A DNA stretch of 64,000 nt, taken from positions 124,001-188,000 of the forward strand of contig JAPPFJ010000033.1 of assembly GCA_028877215.1 (NCBI GenBank), given 5' to 3'. Positions 45,645 to 54,568 of this stretch are shown here, piece by piece (the first letter of the stretch is position 1; each line of letters begins with the position of its first letter). A program made the translations under genes and the position numbers. Source of the stretch: Gemmatimonadota bacterium. Its GTDB lineage: Bacteria > Latescibacterota > UBA2968 > GCA-2709665. The notes below the pieces were generated by a model, which was not told where the DNA came from, did not search any database, and saw only the letters and a list, made by a program, of their open reading frames with translations.

Positions 45645-45840
45645 TTCTTTCGACAGGCTCAGGGCGGGAAATGGGTCTACTGACAGCGGCCTATTGACGT
45701 CCAATGAACTAAATAACGCGTGGTCATTGAGCTTGTCGAAAATGCCCGCTATTCAACAGCCCTTCGACCCTTCGACAAGCTCAGGGGCCGGCTGGGATTC
45801 TGCGACTCCCCTCAAGGGGGGAGTGATTCGCACGTCAAAC
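45645..45840. repeat. Dispersed repeat B, full copy 2
   Basis: About 195 bases match 37270-37474, with the block 'GACGTCCAATGAACTAAAT' and the 'TTGAGCTTGTCGAAA' element nearly identical, and a shared end 'CTCAAGGGGGGAGTGATTCG'-like. It occupies most of the 403-base gap between the DUF2442 terminator and the DUF2157 gene. Confidence 0.85.
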
Positions 45841-45918
45841 CGGCTTATATTCATAGCAACGCTTTTTTTGTGTCTTCCAGCCAGACCTCGATAGGCAATT
45901 GCAGAGGAAAGGGCAGCG

Positions 45919-47253
45919 ATGGGTGATAGAGATTCGGGCAGCGAGCGGGTGTCCCCGGCCTTCCGGACAACCCTTCAACGGGAACTTGACGTCTGGGTGA
46001 ACGAAGGCGTTGTGGACTCCGATCAGTCTGCCGCGATTTCACATCGCTATCGGCTGAACGAGGAGACGCAGAAATCCGGCGGCATGGTTGTCCAGGCCCT
46101 CTATCTGATCGGCGCCTGCCTGATCGGCGGGGGCGCGATCAGCTTCGTGGCGTCACGATGGGAAGAGATCCCCGTGCCCCTGAGAATGGCGCTCCTGCTC
46201 AGTACGCTGCTTGCGTTCGAGGTCGCGGGGTTCTATCTCTGGAAGGTGTCCGGTACCCGAAAAAAACTGGGGGAGGCCCTCGTCGTGCTGGGCGGGCTGG
46301 TCTTTGGCGCCAATGTAGTACTGATCGTGCAGATGTTCAATCTGCACGGCGAACCGTACGGCGCCTTCGGGATCTGGGCGCTCGGTACGGGGGCCATCGC
46401 CTATGCGACGATGAGCGGGCCCTGCATGTTATTGACGTGCATCACGAGCTTTGTCTGGTTCGTCGGTCATACCGAGGGGATCCCGCACTCTTTCTGCTGG
46501 TTTCCGCTCGTGATCGTCGCCGCGGGCCTACCGTTCCTGAAACGTTACAGCAATTCGGCGTTCGCCGGTATTATCCTGACGGCGGGGGCGGCAATCCCGG
46601 TATGCGCGGGCTTAGACAGCGGCGAAGCCTGGCCGGCCGTTCTGGCAGTTTCGGTAATCGCCGCGCTGCTCTACGGCCTGGGTCTTCGGCTGGAAAGAAT
46701 CGAACCGGTACGGCTCATGGGGGTCATTGCGAGGACCGCTGGGATCGCCGGGATTCTGCTTCTGGCTTACATGATGTCGTTTCGGGAAGTCGCGACGGAA
46801 CTTATAGACCGCCCGTGGCAGTCGACAGGGTTTTTGTGGACCGTGCCGTTCGGGCTGGTTTGTGTGGCCGGCGTTGCTGTCTGGATATCGGTGATTCGGA
46901 AGCCTCCTGAGAGGAACGATCTGAGACACCGGTCGAAAGCGGTCCTTCTTGCCGGCGTCCTGCTGGCTTCCGGCACGTTGACGATGCAGCCCGTCGGATT
47001 TACTCTCGCGGCTCACCTGTCTGTCGCCGCAATCGGGATCAGCTTGCTCTATACGGCAGTCAAGGTCCATCGCAGGATATCCTTCTGGACGGGCCTGCTG
47101 CTTCTGGCATGGGTTATCTTCCAGAACTTTATTCAGTGGGATACCAATCTGCTTCTCAAGTCATTCGTCTTCATCGCCTGCGGAATCGGGGTGATCCTGG
47201 GAGGGATCCGGTTCGAGCGGCATCTCAAACAGGGGGGCGTGGAACGTGGCTAG
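45919..47253 (+). CDS. DUF2157 domain integral membrane protein
   Basis: This 444-residue protein has the cytoplasmic DUF2157 lead ('LQRELDVWVNEGVVDSDQSA', about 15-45) followed by about twelve hydrophobic helices from residue 58 to 430. DUF2157 proteins are polytopic membrane proteins of unknown function, regularly encoded next to a GDYXXLXY-domain protein, as is the case here with an 8-base overlap. The ATG has a purine-rich GAGGAAAGGG upstream. It may be a channel or export component. Confidence 0.85.
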   Translation: MGDRDSGSERVSPAFRTTLQRELDVWVNEGVVDSDQSAAISHRYRLNEETQKSGGMVVQALYLIGACLIGGGAISFVASRWEEIPVPLRMALLLSTLLAFEVAGFYLWKVSGTRKKLGEALVVLGGLVFGANVVLIVQMFNLHGEPYGAFGIWALGTGAIAYATMSGPCMLLTCITSFVWFVGHTEGIPHSFCWFPLVIVAAGLPFLKRYSNSAFAGIILTAGAAIPVCAGLDSGEAWPAVLAVSVIAALLYGLGLRLERIEPVRLMGVIARTAGIAGILLLAYMMSFREVATELIDRPWQSTGFLWTVPFGLVCVAGVAVWISVIRKPPERNDLRHRSKAVLLAGVLLASGTLTMQPVGFTLAAHLSVAAIGISLLYTAVKVHRRISFWTGLLLLAWVIFQNFIQWDTNLLLKSFVFIACGIGVILGGIRFERHLKQGGVERG

Positions 47254-47884
47254 AAGATACGTCTGGTTTGCCGCCGCGCTGCTCGTACAGATCGGCATCC
47301 TGGCCGCGCTGCCCCTGGGACGGGTAGACTCGGGAAGAAGGATATGGCTTTCCGCGAAGGTTACGAACTTAAGGGACGTGATGCGTGGTTCCGGTATCTT
47401 ACTCGACTATAACGTCGCACGGGAAAAAGTCCGTCAAAAGCGGGGAGAGACAGTCTACCTCACACTGAGCATGCAGCCGGATTCCACGTGGGCCGTCCAG
47501 GAAATGACGAGGGAAAAGCCGCAAGAGCTATCGGCGGGGAACGTATTGATCCGCGGCAAAGCGGCCCGCCGTCATATGCCCGTTCACGTCCTGCTGCGGA
47601 AGAAGTCGACGGGCGAGTGGAAGGCGGATTCGGTGGCGACCGGGCACGCGGAAAAGCCCTTTGGAGCCCTGGGAAAGGACGAAGCCGTCGCGTGGGCGTC
47701 TGTATGGCAGGGATTCGTGGACTTCGGAATCTCCTACTGCGACGTTCCGGAACGGCAACGCGAGCGGATTATCGAAGATATCCGGAAGCATCCCGATGAA
47801 TTCGCCGCGTTCGTGCAGATCGACCCGGAGGGACGCGCGTCGCTTCTGGGATTTCGGATCAGGGATCGGGAGTACGAATTCTAG
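47246..47884 (+). CDS. GDYXXLXY-type membrane-anchored protein
   Basis: This 212-residue protein has an N-terminal membrane anchor ('YVWFAAALLVQIGILAALPL', about 5-25) and an extracytoplasmic domain. The family motif GDYxxLxY is found in a divergent form as 'GSGILLDY' within 'RDVMRGSGILLDYNV' (about 44-58). The partner DUF2157 gene directly upstream supports the call. The start is GTG at 47246, overlapping the DUF2157 stop. The last 90 residues are longer than usual for the family. It converges on the next gene with only about 10 bases between the stop codons and no clear terminator. Confidence 0.7.
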   Translation: MARRYVWFAAALLVQIGILAALPLGRVDSGRRIWLSAKVTNLRDVMRGSGILLDYNVAREKVRQKRGETVYLTLSMQPDSTWAVQEMTREKPQELSAGNVLIRGKAARRHMPVHVLLRKKSTGEWKADSVATGHAEKPFGALGKDEAVAWASVWQGFVDFGISYCDVPERQRERIIEDIRKHPDEFAAFVQIDPEGRASLLGFRIRDREYEF

Positions 47885-47894
47885 CCTGCCTTCC

Positions 47895-49754
47895 CTATTC
47901 ACATTCCCCATAGCTGTAGACGTGTGAGCCGCTTCCGAAGTAGATGCGTCCGTTCAGCCAGTCCCCGCCGAAGCTGACAGGTACCGGAGACGCGACCAGC
48001 ATAGTGAGGCTGTGGTCGGACGGGTTGACGCGGACGATTCCCCTGACAAAGAGCATGTAGACGCTGCCTGCCGGCGTGGTCACGAAGACGCGGGGGCCCT
48101 GCTGTCTGGCCGTCAGTCCGTAGCTTTCCGCCGTACATTCGCTGCGGACAACTTTCCTGGAATCGGGATCGAACGCGAAGAAGCGTTCCCCGTCGACAAC
48201 TCCGTAAATCACGCCGTCCGGACCGGGACAGAGATCCGTGTACGATTGCGCACCGGGAAAAACAGCCTCGCGCCAGACGACCCTCCTGTTTTCCAGGTCC
48301 ATCAGGTAGAGTTCGGCCTCGTCCGCCTTTTGCTCGCCGCCGGTTCCCGCATTGGTGGTGGAGCCGCCCAGGAGGTTGCCGTCCGCAAGTGCGATTAGGC
48401 TCATCGTGCTGTGTTCGGGGAGAATTTCGGAGTGTTCGAGCAGTTCGCGCGACCCGGTTTCCCGGTCCCAGAACAACATTCCGCCGCCCGTGCGGCCGTA
48501 GTCCGGCGTGCCCGTCAGGATGACGGTCTTCCCGTCGGGATGGGCAAGCAGCGTATGCGGCCGGTTGATGGCGGGTTTGCATTCGGTCAGGAAACGCGGA
48601 TTGGAACCGGGGTTCTCCTTTTCCGTAGGCACCCACGTGCCGGCGGGGTCCCACTCCAGCAGAAAGCCGCCGGTGTAACCGCCGGCAAAAAAACGGTCCG
48701 TCTGCCTGGTGACCGTGTTCCACTGCCCATGGTTGGGACGGTTGATCCAGCTGTCCGAATCGGGATTGTAGCAGAAGAAGCGCGCCGGAAACGTGGTGCC
48801 ACCGCAGATGGTATTATCGGGCGCCGAGGCGAGGCCCATCACGTGGGCGCCTTCGGTCGTGTATTCAAAGCCGACTTCATGGATTTCATCGGAATCGGGA
48901 TCTTCAACCGACAGCGTACGCGTCTCCAGATCGCAGGCCACGATGCGTTTTCCATCCGCGAAGTCCCGGTGGAAGAGTCCCTGGCTGCCCGTCACGACCG
49001 GTTTTTCGTTCTGTTGCTCGATCGCCCCGACCGGCCTTCGTGCGCCTTTGTAGAGTTCAAACCAGCCTGTGTCGCTGTCTCCACTATGTCCGTAGACCCT
49101 CCCGTTGAGGTCGCGGTAGACGTGGCCGCTGCCGTGGACGCGTTCGCCGTCCGACAACACGGGCTCCACGGCCCCCGAGTCCGGCTCCAGGCAGATGATC
49201 TGGCTGGCAGTGCTGCCGATACCGAAATAGATCCATCCCGCGTCGTCCGCGGCAACCGAACGCGGGTATTGCCGCCAGTTCTGCTTGTAGACGTGGCCGT
49301 AGTCCCTGAAGGCGTCGGTACGGGGATCGTAACACGTAACGCCGCTGTCCGGGTGGGTGGCGGCCCAGATGCGGCCGCCATCGTCCTCGGTCATGCCCAT
49401 GGCCATCTGCGGTACGGTTTCGTGGCAGAACGCAAACGACCGCTCGGCAGGGTCGAAGGCCAGGAAGTGGCTGTGAAAATGGGTGCAGAAGAGGTTGCCG
49501 CTGGTGAGAATTGACGAAAACGGACACGCGTTGAAGTCATCGCCCGGAGGAAAAGGGAGGGGGTACTGTTCGCTGGCGCCGGTTTCCGCGTCGATCAGCA
49601 GAAGGCCGTAGCAGCCCCTGCGATCGTACAGCCAGAGCAGTACCACGTTCCGGCCCTGCCCGTCCACGGTGGCGACGAGCCCCCGGCTATTGGCGATGTC
49701 GGTCGCGACGCCGTGGTGGCGAAACCCGTTGCCGAGATCATCTGAAACACGCAT
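47895..49754 (-). CDS. Large multi-blade beta-propeller protein
   Basis: This protein of about 619 residues is rich in repeated strand patterns such as 'GRIWAATHPDSGVTCYDPRT', 'GWIYFGIGSTASQIICLEPD', 'GKTVILTGTPDYGRTGGGML' and 'GVIYGVVDGERFFAFDPDSR', each blade ending in a 'FxxDPxS' turn. Two seven-bladed propellers or one large one would fit. There is no signal peptide. The frame is open upstream, but ATG 49754 has a GAGGAG site 9 bases away, whereas ATG 49763 touches that site. It follows the SAF-domain dehydrogenase gene closely on the minus strand, so it may belong to the same pathway, perhaps as a lactonase-like protein. Confidence 0.7.
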   Translation of the reverse strand: MRVSDDLGNGFRHHGVATDIANSRGLVATVDGQGRNVVLLWLYDRRGCYGLLLIDAETGASEQYPLPFPPGDDFNACPFSSILTSGNLFCTHFHSHFLAFDPAERSFAFCHETVPQMAMGMTEDDGGRIWAATHPDSGVTCYDPRTDAFRDYGHVYKQNWRQYPRSVAADDAGWIYFGIGSTASQIICLEPDSGAVEPVLSDGERVHGSGHVYRDLNGRVYGHSGDSDTGWFELYKGARRPVGAIEQQNEKPVVTGSQGLFHRDFADGKRIVACDLETRTLSVEDPDSDEIHEVGFEYTTEGAHVMGLASAPDNTICGGTTFPARFFCYNPDSDSWINRPNHGQWNTVTRQTDRFFAGGYTGGFLLEWDPAGTWVPTEKENPGSNPRFLTECKPAINRPHTLLAHPDGKTVILTGTPDYGRTGGGMLFWDRETGSRELLEHSEILPEHSTMSLIALADGNLLGGSTTNAGTGGEQKADEAELYLMDLENRRVVWREAVFPGAQSYTDLCPGPDGVIYGVVDGERFFAFDPDSRKVVRSECTAESYGLTARQQGPRVFVTTPAGSVYMLFVRGIVRVNPSDHSLTMLVASPVPVSFGGDWLNGRIYFGSGSHVYSYGECE

Positions 49755-49770
49755 TGGCTTCATCTCCTCG

Positions 49771-51126
49771 TCAGCCCACGTCCGAAAGCGTTCCTTCCAC
49801 TTCTCTTCGGAGGCGGAGAATGTCGCTGTCTTCGTCGAGTTCCACGTCGGATCTATGGATCTGCCGGCCGGCGGCAACCCCGCGCTTCAGCCTGACTGCG
49901 TGCGCCAGGCCGACAGGCAGGATTCCGTCCCTGACAGCACTTGCAGCCGGCATGAGTTTCCCGTAAACACGGTATCCGCCCTCTCCATCGAGGGTCTCCC
50001 CCGCGGCGAGGTCCCGCTTGGCGGTGGCGGCCACGTCCGCGACAAACGCGCGTGGAGTGCCGGTTGCCTCGCCATGAATCCCGGCCCGCATCACGCTGGT
50101 GGCAAGTTCCATGCCCACAAGGTGATAGGGGCGGTAGACCGCAGTGTACCGTCCGGAAGCGTCCGTGGGCAGCCCGTATTCCGTGAAACAGCGCCGGATA
50201 TAGTCTCCCGACCCCTCAATGGTGACGTACACGCCCCAGCGCAGATGCCGGTCGACTTCGGTGCCGTCCGGGTGTACGCAGGAGACGACCTCGACCGTAC
50301 CCTTATGTGAGAGACAACCGCCCTCGTCCCGGGGCCGGCAGACGTCCGGGATCCGGTCAATGCCGCAGGGCGGGAAATGCAGACCCTCCGGCTGCGGTTC
50401 GAGTCCCGTGGCGTTCGAGACGGCAGCCATCTCAATGGCCGATTTCGTGCCGTCCAGAAAGGAATTAAACATTCTCGGGTTCATCCCGCCGCGCGACGCT
50501 GTTTCCGCATCGATTCCATAGTGGTCCCAGACAGTATCCGGGGTGGACGTATGGTAGACGGGCCGGTGTTTTGTCCCCTTTCCCGCGCAGACCACTTCGA
50601 ATCCGTTGGTACGCGCCCAGTCGACAAGCTCGCAGATCAGTGCGGGCTGGTCGCCATAGGCAAGCGAATAGACGAGGCCAGCGGTTTTTGCCCGCTGCGC
50701 CAGTACGGGACCCGCGAGAACGTCGGCTTCGACGTTGACCATGACCAGGTGGCGGCCTTCGCGGATGGCGTTCAGGGCATAGCGGATGCCGGCGAGCGGA
50801 TTGCCCGTGGCTTCGACCAGAACGTCCAGACCCCCGGCGCAGACGAGAGATTCGGCGTCGTCCGTGACGTGAGTGCCGCCGGACTTGAGTGCGTTGTCGA
50901 AGTCCGTTGCGGCGAATTGGGAAAGGGGCCACTCTGCGCGCGCAAGCGCTTCACGCGCACGATCGATGGAAAGATCGGCCACGCCCAGTACATGAAGACC
51001 CGGAATCCGGCGGGCCTGGGCCAGAAACATCGTGCCGAATTTTCCGGCGCCGATCAGACCCACGCGTACGGGATGGTCGGGACCGTTGCCTCCCGGTCGC
51101 CGATGTGAGCCTCGCGTGTCTCGCAT
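49771..51126 (-). CDS. NAD(P)-dependent oxidoreductase with C-terminal SAF domain
   Basis: This 451-residue protein starts with a Rossmann fold ('VRVGLIGAGKFGTMFLAQAR', about 20-40; 'DVLVEATGNPLAGI'), followed by a homoserine-dehydrogenase-like middle domain. It ends with a SAF domain (about 360-440; 'LAAGETLDGEGGYRVYGKLM' and 'VGLAHAVRLKRGVAAGRQIH'). This architecture is known in dehydrogenases of branched or oxidised sugar-acid degradation. A GAGGT site lies 5 bases before the ATG. The propeller gene starts 16 bases after its stop, and a 253-residue unknown precedes it by 44 bases. Confidence 0.82.
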   Translation of the reverse strand: MRDTRGSHRRPGGNGPDHPVRVGLIGAGKFGTMFLAQARRIPGLHVLGVADLSIDRAREALARAEWPLSQFAATDFDNALKSGGTHVTDDAESLVCAGGLDVLVEATGNPLAGIRYALNAIREGRHLVMVNVEADVLAGPVLAQRAKTAGLVYSLAYGDQPALICELVDWARTNGFEVVCAGKGTKHRPVYHTSTPDTVWDHYGIDAETASRGGMNPRMFNSFLDGTKSAIEMAAVSNATGLEPQPEGLHFPPCGIDRIPDVCRPRDEGGCLSHKGTVEVVSCVHPDGTEVDRHLRWGVYVTIEGSGDYIRRCFTEYGLPTDASGRYTAVYRPYHLVGMELATSVMRAGIHGEATGTPRAFVADVAATAKRDLAAGETLDGEGGYRVYGKLMPAASAVRDGILPVGLAHAVRLKRGVAAGRQIHRSDVELDEDSDILRLRREVEGTLSDVG

Positions 51127-51170
51127 CGGGTACCTCGTAAATCAATTCGTCTCTTCTGTCCGGGCGCCTC

Positions 51171-51932
51171 TTACCCACGACCTGCGAAGCAGACGCCCAC
51201 GTCTTCCAGAAACTGCTCCGGGTTGACCCTGCGATACCGTTCCACGCAAAAATGGCCGGTTCGTGATTCATGCTCATCGTCCGCCAGTGGCAGATGCTCC
51301 GCCGACAGACCCTCGAGTTGTGAAAGCCGCCATACGCTTTGTTTCGCGACCTGTTCCGCATTCGAATTGCCGCGAATCTCGATATTGGGCTCGATCGTCC
51401 GGTAATAGAACACCGCTTTGAGGCGGGTACGCATAATCTTGAGCGCGTATTCGGGCAGCCGGTCTTCACCTTCGCCGGGGACAAACGACTCGGGCCAGAA
51501 CAGCCGGTTGATATGGAGATCGAAAGCGCTCTTGAGTGCACCGTACACGCTGCCGTCCGACGGAACCCACTGGGAGTCCGGCCACACGTCCAGGTTGCCC
51601 CACGGCCAACCCAACCGCTCCCTGTCCAGGCGTAGGCGTCCGCTTCCGGAATTGACCCCTTCCGCCGAAATGTCGAGAATGGCGAAGTGCTGGGGATAGA
51701 TGAAGAAGTCGTCCGTGCGGGCGCGCCAGGCGTCGTAAAAGGCCGTGGTCAGGGCCAGAATCGCATGCGAGGTGTGGATGATGCCGTCTTCCAGTAACGG
51801 GGAAACGACGCCCGTGCGGTCCGACTCATGGTAATCGGGACAGAAGGACTCGAAGGGCACGCGCTGAAAACCGTTCCCGTCCCGTTGCCGATATTCGAAA
51901 TCCCGGGCGGAAAGTACCTGGCTGGTATGCAT
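51171..51932 (-). CDS. Conserved hypothetical protein, 253 residues
   Basis: I do not recognise this protein. It is soluble, rich in Trp and Arg, and has 'HAILALTTAFYDAWRARTDD', 'FAILDISAEGVNSG', 'PWGNLDVWPDSQWVP' and a late 'GHFCVERYRRVNPEQFLEDV'. No signal peptide or membrane segment is present. A TTG at 51941 is in frame, but ATG 51932 sits 9 bases after GAGG and is preferred. It lies 44 bases before the SAF-domain dehydrogenase on the same strand, so a shared catabolic or regulatory role is possible. Confidence 0.6.
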   Translation of the reverse strand: MHTSQVLSARDFEYRQRDGNGFQRVPFESFCPDYHESDRTGVVSPLLEDGIIHTSHAILALTTAFYDAWRARTDDFFIYPQHFAILDISAEGVNSGSGRLRLDRERLGWPWGNLDVWPDSQWVPSDGSVYGALKSAFDLHINRLFWPESFVPGEGEDRLPEYALKIMRTRLKAVFYYRTIEPNIEIRGNSNAEQVAKQSVWRLSQLEGLSAEHLPLADDEHESRTGHFCVERYRRVNPEQFLEDVGVCFAGRG

Positions 51933-52022
51933 TTCGGGCAACCTCGAGTATTGTGATGAACCGAACCGGCGCGACCTGCCGGCAGGTCTTTCGCACGCGC
52001 CGCGGGTCAGAGAGACCTCAGC

Positions 52023-52727
52023 TCATACCTCGCCCTCGGAATCCGCGTTGTCGCGCGCGTCCCGGATCCGGCCCCTCCGCACGACTGACTTCATGGATCG
52101 ATACATCGCGTAGATGGAGATCAGCGCCCAGACCAGGGCGATCGGATAGGCCAGGACCGGCGCATCCCAGTGGCGGGCGAGAATGCCGGCGTCGGTGCGT
52201 TCGGCATATTGCCAGAGATCCGTGCGGAAGTCGTAGAGGGCATAGAGGCAGAGCATCACGCCGACCCACGTGGCCACCCAGCGCGCAACCCTGGGGAGCA
52301 GAACGGCCGAGACCAGAAGAACAAAGCCGCTCGCGAGTCCGAACAGGAAATCGATCCCGCCGAAAGGGGTGTAACGTACCGCCATCCCGATCGTGAGACC
52401 GCCGACCCCGGCAAGCAGAATCCGTTGCAGCAGAGGCCAGGAACTGACGTAGATGAAAAAGGCGCCCAGAAACGCGGACCCCACGTAACCTGCGGAGGCA
52501 ATGATCGGAAATATCCCGCCCCGGCTCCGCGCGTGGCCGGATTCGTCCCAGTTGATGCGGACTTCAAGGACTTCGCCTCCCGTAACCAGGGTGGCCGCCA
52601 CGTGGCCCATTTCGTGAATGAGCACCATGAAGACCCGGAACGGTTTGACGTAAGGCGTGTCCCAGAACACCAGGGCGACTATGGCGCAGACGATCGCGGG
52701 CCAGAATGGTTTGAGAGTATTCAGCAT
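52023..52727 (-). CDS. M50B-like integral membrane zinc protease
   Basis: This 234-residue protein has about six hydrophobic helices. The HEXXH motif His38-Glu39-Met-Gly-His42 lies in 'RVFMVLIHEMGHVAATLVTG', placed in a membrane helix as in M50B peptidases. 'GGIFPIIASAGYVGSAFLGA' supplies the Gly-rich loop that follows in this group. A clear partner Asp motif of site-2 proteases was not confirmed, so activity is likely but not certain. The start overlaps the end of the IMP cyclohydrolase-like gene by 7 bases, suggesting coupling. Confidence 0.82.
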   Translation of the reverse strand: MLNTLKPFWPAIVCAIVALVFWDTPYVKPFRVFMVLIHEMGHVAATLVTGGEVLEVRINWDESGHARSRGGIFPIIASAGYVGSAFLGAFFIYVSSWPLLQRILLAGVGGLTIGMAVRYTPFGGIDFLFGLASGFVLLVSAVLLPRVARWVATWVGVMLCLYALYDFRTDLWQYAERTDAGILARHWDAPVLAYPIALVWALISIYAMYRSMKSVVRRGRIRDARDNADSEGEV

Positions 52728-53452
52728 TTCAGCTGGCGGTACTTGTTGACGATTGTGAGGTCGGTGTTTCCCGACTCCGCGTCGATATACTTGACGAGCA
52801 GGGATACCTTGTTGGCTTCGTCAAGCAGGTTCCAGTAAAAATCGCGGTTCGCATCGATACCGTCATGCAGCTTGACGGCATACGGTTCGCCGGCAAATGC
52901 CGGCGGAGGATCTCCGTCGTCCGCGTATGTGGTGATGCAATGGCCGATTCCGGGTATGGCCGTTTCGTAGCTGAAGTACTGTCTGGAGGTGGACTCGCCG
53001 TTCCCGACAAGGGCTTTCAGAATGCCGATCCTGTAGGCGGCGCCGGAATCGTCCAGGTCCACGATGCCGGCGATACGCGGCGTGAAGATGGGAGGATCGG
53101 GTTCGAATGTGCGCGTGTTCAGGGCCGATTCGAAGGAGCCGCCGCCCCGTATCGCGTCGCAAATGGTGTCCGTATGGTCGCCGTTGGAAACGACGTGACA
53201 GGCATTCAGGACTCGGATCGGACGATAGACGACGAGGCTCGGGTTTTCCAGCACGGACTCGTCGAATGCCCGGGTCCTGACCGTCTGTTCGTCGGTGACG
53301 AAGACCCGGTTCCGGCTCCCGGCACTCCTGCCCATGATCCAGTAGACCTGGACGAAGTGTCTGGCGTCGGGCGTCCGGCCGATGACGATGCCCCGTCCCG
53401 GATATCGTGAGTTCCGGAGTGCGTCGAGGTTGGTTTCAACGGCCCTTTTCAC
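52721..53452 (-). CDS. IMP cyclohydrolase-like protein (PurO family)
   Basis: This 243-residue protein has the pattern of the archaeal-type IMP cyclohydrolase family: 'LRNSRYPGRGIVIGRTPDAR', 'FVQVYWIMGRSAGSRNRVFV', 'VVSNGDHTDTICDAI', 'TRTFEPDPPIFTPRIAGIVD' and 'SYETAIPGIGHCITTYADDG'. PurO closes the purine ring of FAICAR to give IMP in the last step of purine synthesis. Most bacteria use the bifunctional PurH instead, so this may replace or supplement it, or act on a related formamide. Its Ntn-hydrolase-like fold is known for PurO. The N-terminus is short. It is followed, with overlap, by the M50-like gene. Confidence 0.75.
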   Translation of the reverse strand: MKRAVETNLDALRNSRYPGRGIVIGRTPDARHFVQVYWIMGRSAGSRNRVFVTDEQTVRTRAFDESVLENPSLVVYRPIRVLNACHVVSNGDHTDTICDAIRGGGSFESALNTRTFEPDPPIFTPRIAGIVDLDDSGAAYRIGILKALVGNGESTSRQYFSYETAIPGIGHCITTYADDGDPPPAFAGEPYAVKLHDGIDANRDFYWNLLDEANKVSLLVKYIDAESGNTDLTIVNKYRQLKC

Positions 53453-53485
53453 TTCGCTGCTCTCCTCCGCAGTCCCATCAGGCTT

Positions 53486-54355
53486 CTATTCGACCAGCGC
53501 GTCGTAGACGGCTCTTGAAAGCGCCGCGAGGCTGAGGTCGAAGGTCATCCGGTCACGGCTGGTGACGTGTTTGGCCATGATCGCTATGGTATACGGGCCG
53601 GTGGGCGAATAGACGATGCCCGCGTCTGCGCGCACGCCCAGATAAAAACCCGTTTTGTGGGCAACCGTGGTCCCTACGGGCAGCGCGTACGGGATCACGG
53701 TCCTGAGTTGCTGGCGCTTCAGGATTTCCAGTGCCCCCTTGCGGGACGCGGACGACAGGATATCGCCCGAATACAGCAATTCAAGAAGCCTGCACATGTC
53801 GGCCGGAGACGAAACGTCTGACCGGTCGGGATCATAGCCCGCCGCGTCGCGTACGTATGCTTCGTTGAACAGTCGTGCGGCACAGCGTTCGTAGGTATGT
53901 TCGGGATTCTCCGGGTCGAGACCGACGACGCTGAAGAGCAGTTGCCTGACCGTCATCGGAATACGGGTCTGATGGAGTCCGAGTTCCCGCATCGTGTTGT
54001 TGAGATTGTCGCCGCCGACCAGATCATAGAGGATATCCGTCGCGGTGTTGTCGCTGATGATAATCATCAGCATGGCCAGATCGTGCACCGTCGGGTTGAT
54101 ACCCGCTGTCATTTCCTTGAGGATGCCCGAGCCGGGCACGCGAAGGCTGTCGGTGAGCTCCACGCGCCGGTTCAGGTCGATGATGCCGAGGTCCACCTGC
54201 CGGTAGAGTTCCACGAGTACGGGGACCTTCAGCGTGCTGGCTGTGAAGAACACGTCGTCCGCGTTGTGTCGAATCTCCCGGCCGGTTTCCAGATGCTGTG
54301 CGGCCACGCCCACGGTTGCTTCGATTTGGGAAATTGCAGTCTCGATAGATGTCAT
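53486..54355 (-). CDS. Class A beta-lactamase fold serine hydrolase
   Basis: This 289-residue protein has the three class A landmarks in order: 'FTASTLKVPVL' (Ser40-x-x-Lys43), 'IISDNTATD' (Ser101-Asp-Asn) and 'VAHKTGF' (Lys234-Thr-Gly). 'VGLDPENPEHTYERC' covers the omega-loop region where Glu166 of TEM would be. Known class A enzymes are exported, but neither ATG 54355 nor the longer reading from 54433 gives a normal signal peptide. It may therefore be a cytoplasmic amidase/esterase of the same fold rather than a resistance enzyme. The family role in antibiotic hydrolysis is established, but its role here is not. Confidence 0.82.
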   Translation of the reverse strand: MTSIETAISQIEATVGVAAQHLETGREIRHNADDVFFTASTLKVPVLVELYRQVDLGIIDLNRRVELTDSLRVPGSGILKEMTAGINPTVHDLAMLMIIISDNTATDILYDLVGGDNLNNTMRELGLHQTRIPMTVRQLLFSVVGLDPENPEHTYERCAARLFNEAYVRDAAGYDPDRSDVSSPADMCRLLELLYSGDILSSASRKGALEILKRQQLRTVIPYALPVGTTVAHKTGFYLGVRADAGIVYSPTGPYTIAIMAKHVTSRDRMTFDLSLAALSRAVYDALVE

Positions 54356-54409
54356 TTCGGAATATCCAAAATCGACTGCTAATGCGATAGAGCATTGACT
54401 TGGGAAGAC

Positions 54410-54472
54410 GTGAGCCGGGAGACGGGAGGACAAAAAGCGGGTAGACGGGAGAGGGGAGACGGGAGAAGAGAT
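54410..54472. repeat. GGGAGACGGGAG-type low-complexity tract
   Basis: The gap before the beta-lactamase-like gene holds several imperfect 'GGGAGACGGGAG' units and 'GGAGACGGGAGAAGAGA' sequence on the plus strand, purine-rich like the tract at 5985-6050. The rest of the gap up to 54568 shows no gene. Confidence 0.6.
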
Positions 54473-54568
54473 CTTTGCCGATTTTCTTCTCCCCTATGCC
54501 TCCGGCATGAATTGAAACCCAACGAGGCGGGTGATCTCTAACCTCTTACGTCTACCGTTTCACCGCAT

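Noticed and set aside
26000..46000. Chromosomal integron cassette array
   Set aside because: The patchwork of small genes looks similar, but no integrase gene is present and no attC-like sites with conserved inverted core ends were found between the genes.
53486..54355. Calling the class A fold protein an antibiotic-resistance beta-lactamase
   Set aside because: Without a signal peptide or a verified omega-loop Glu the fold alone does not support a resistance role.
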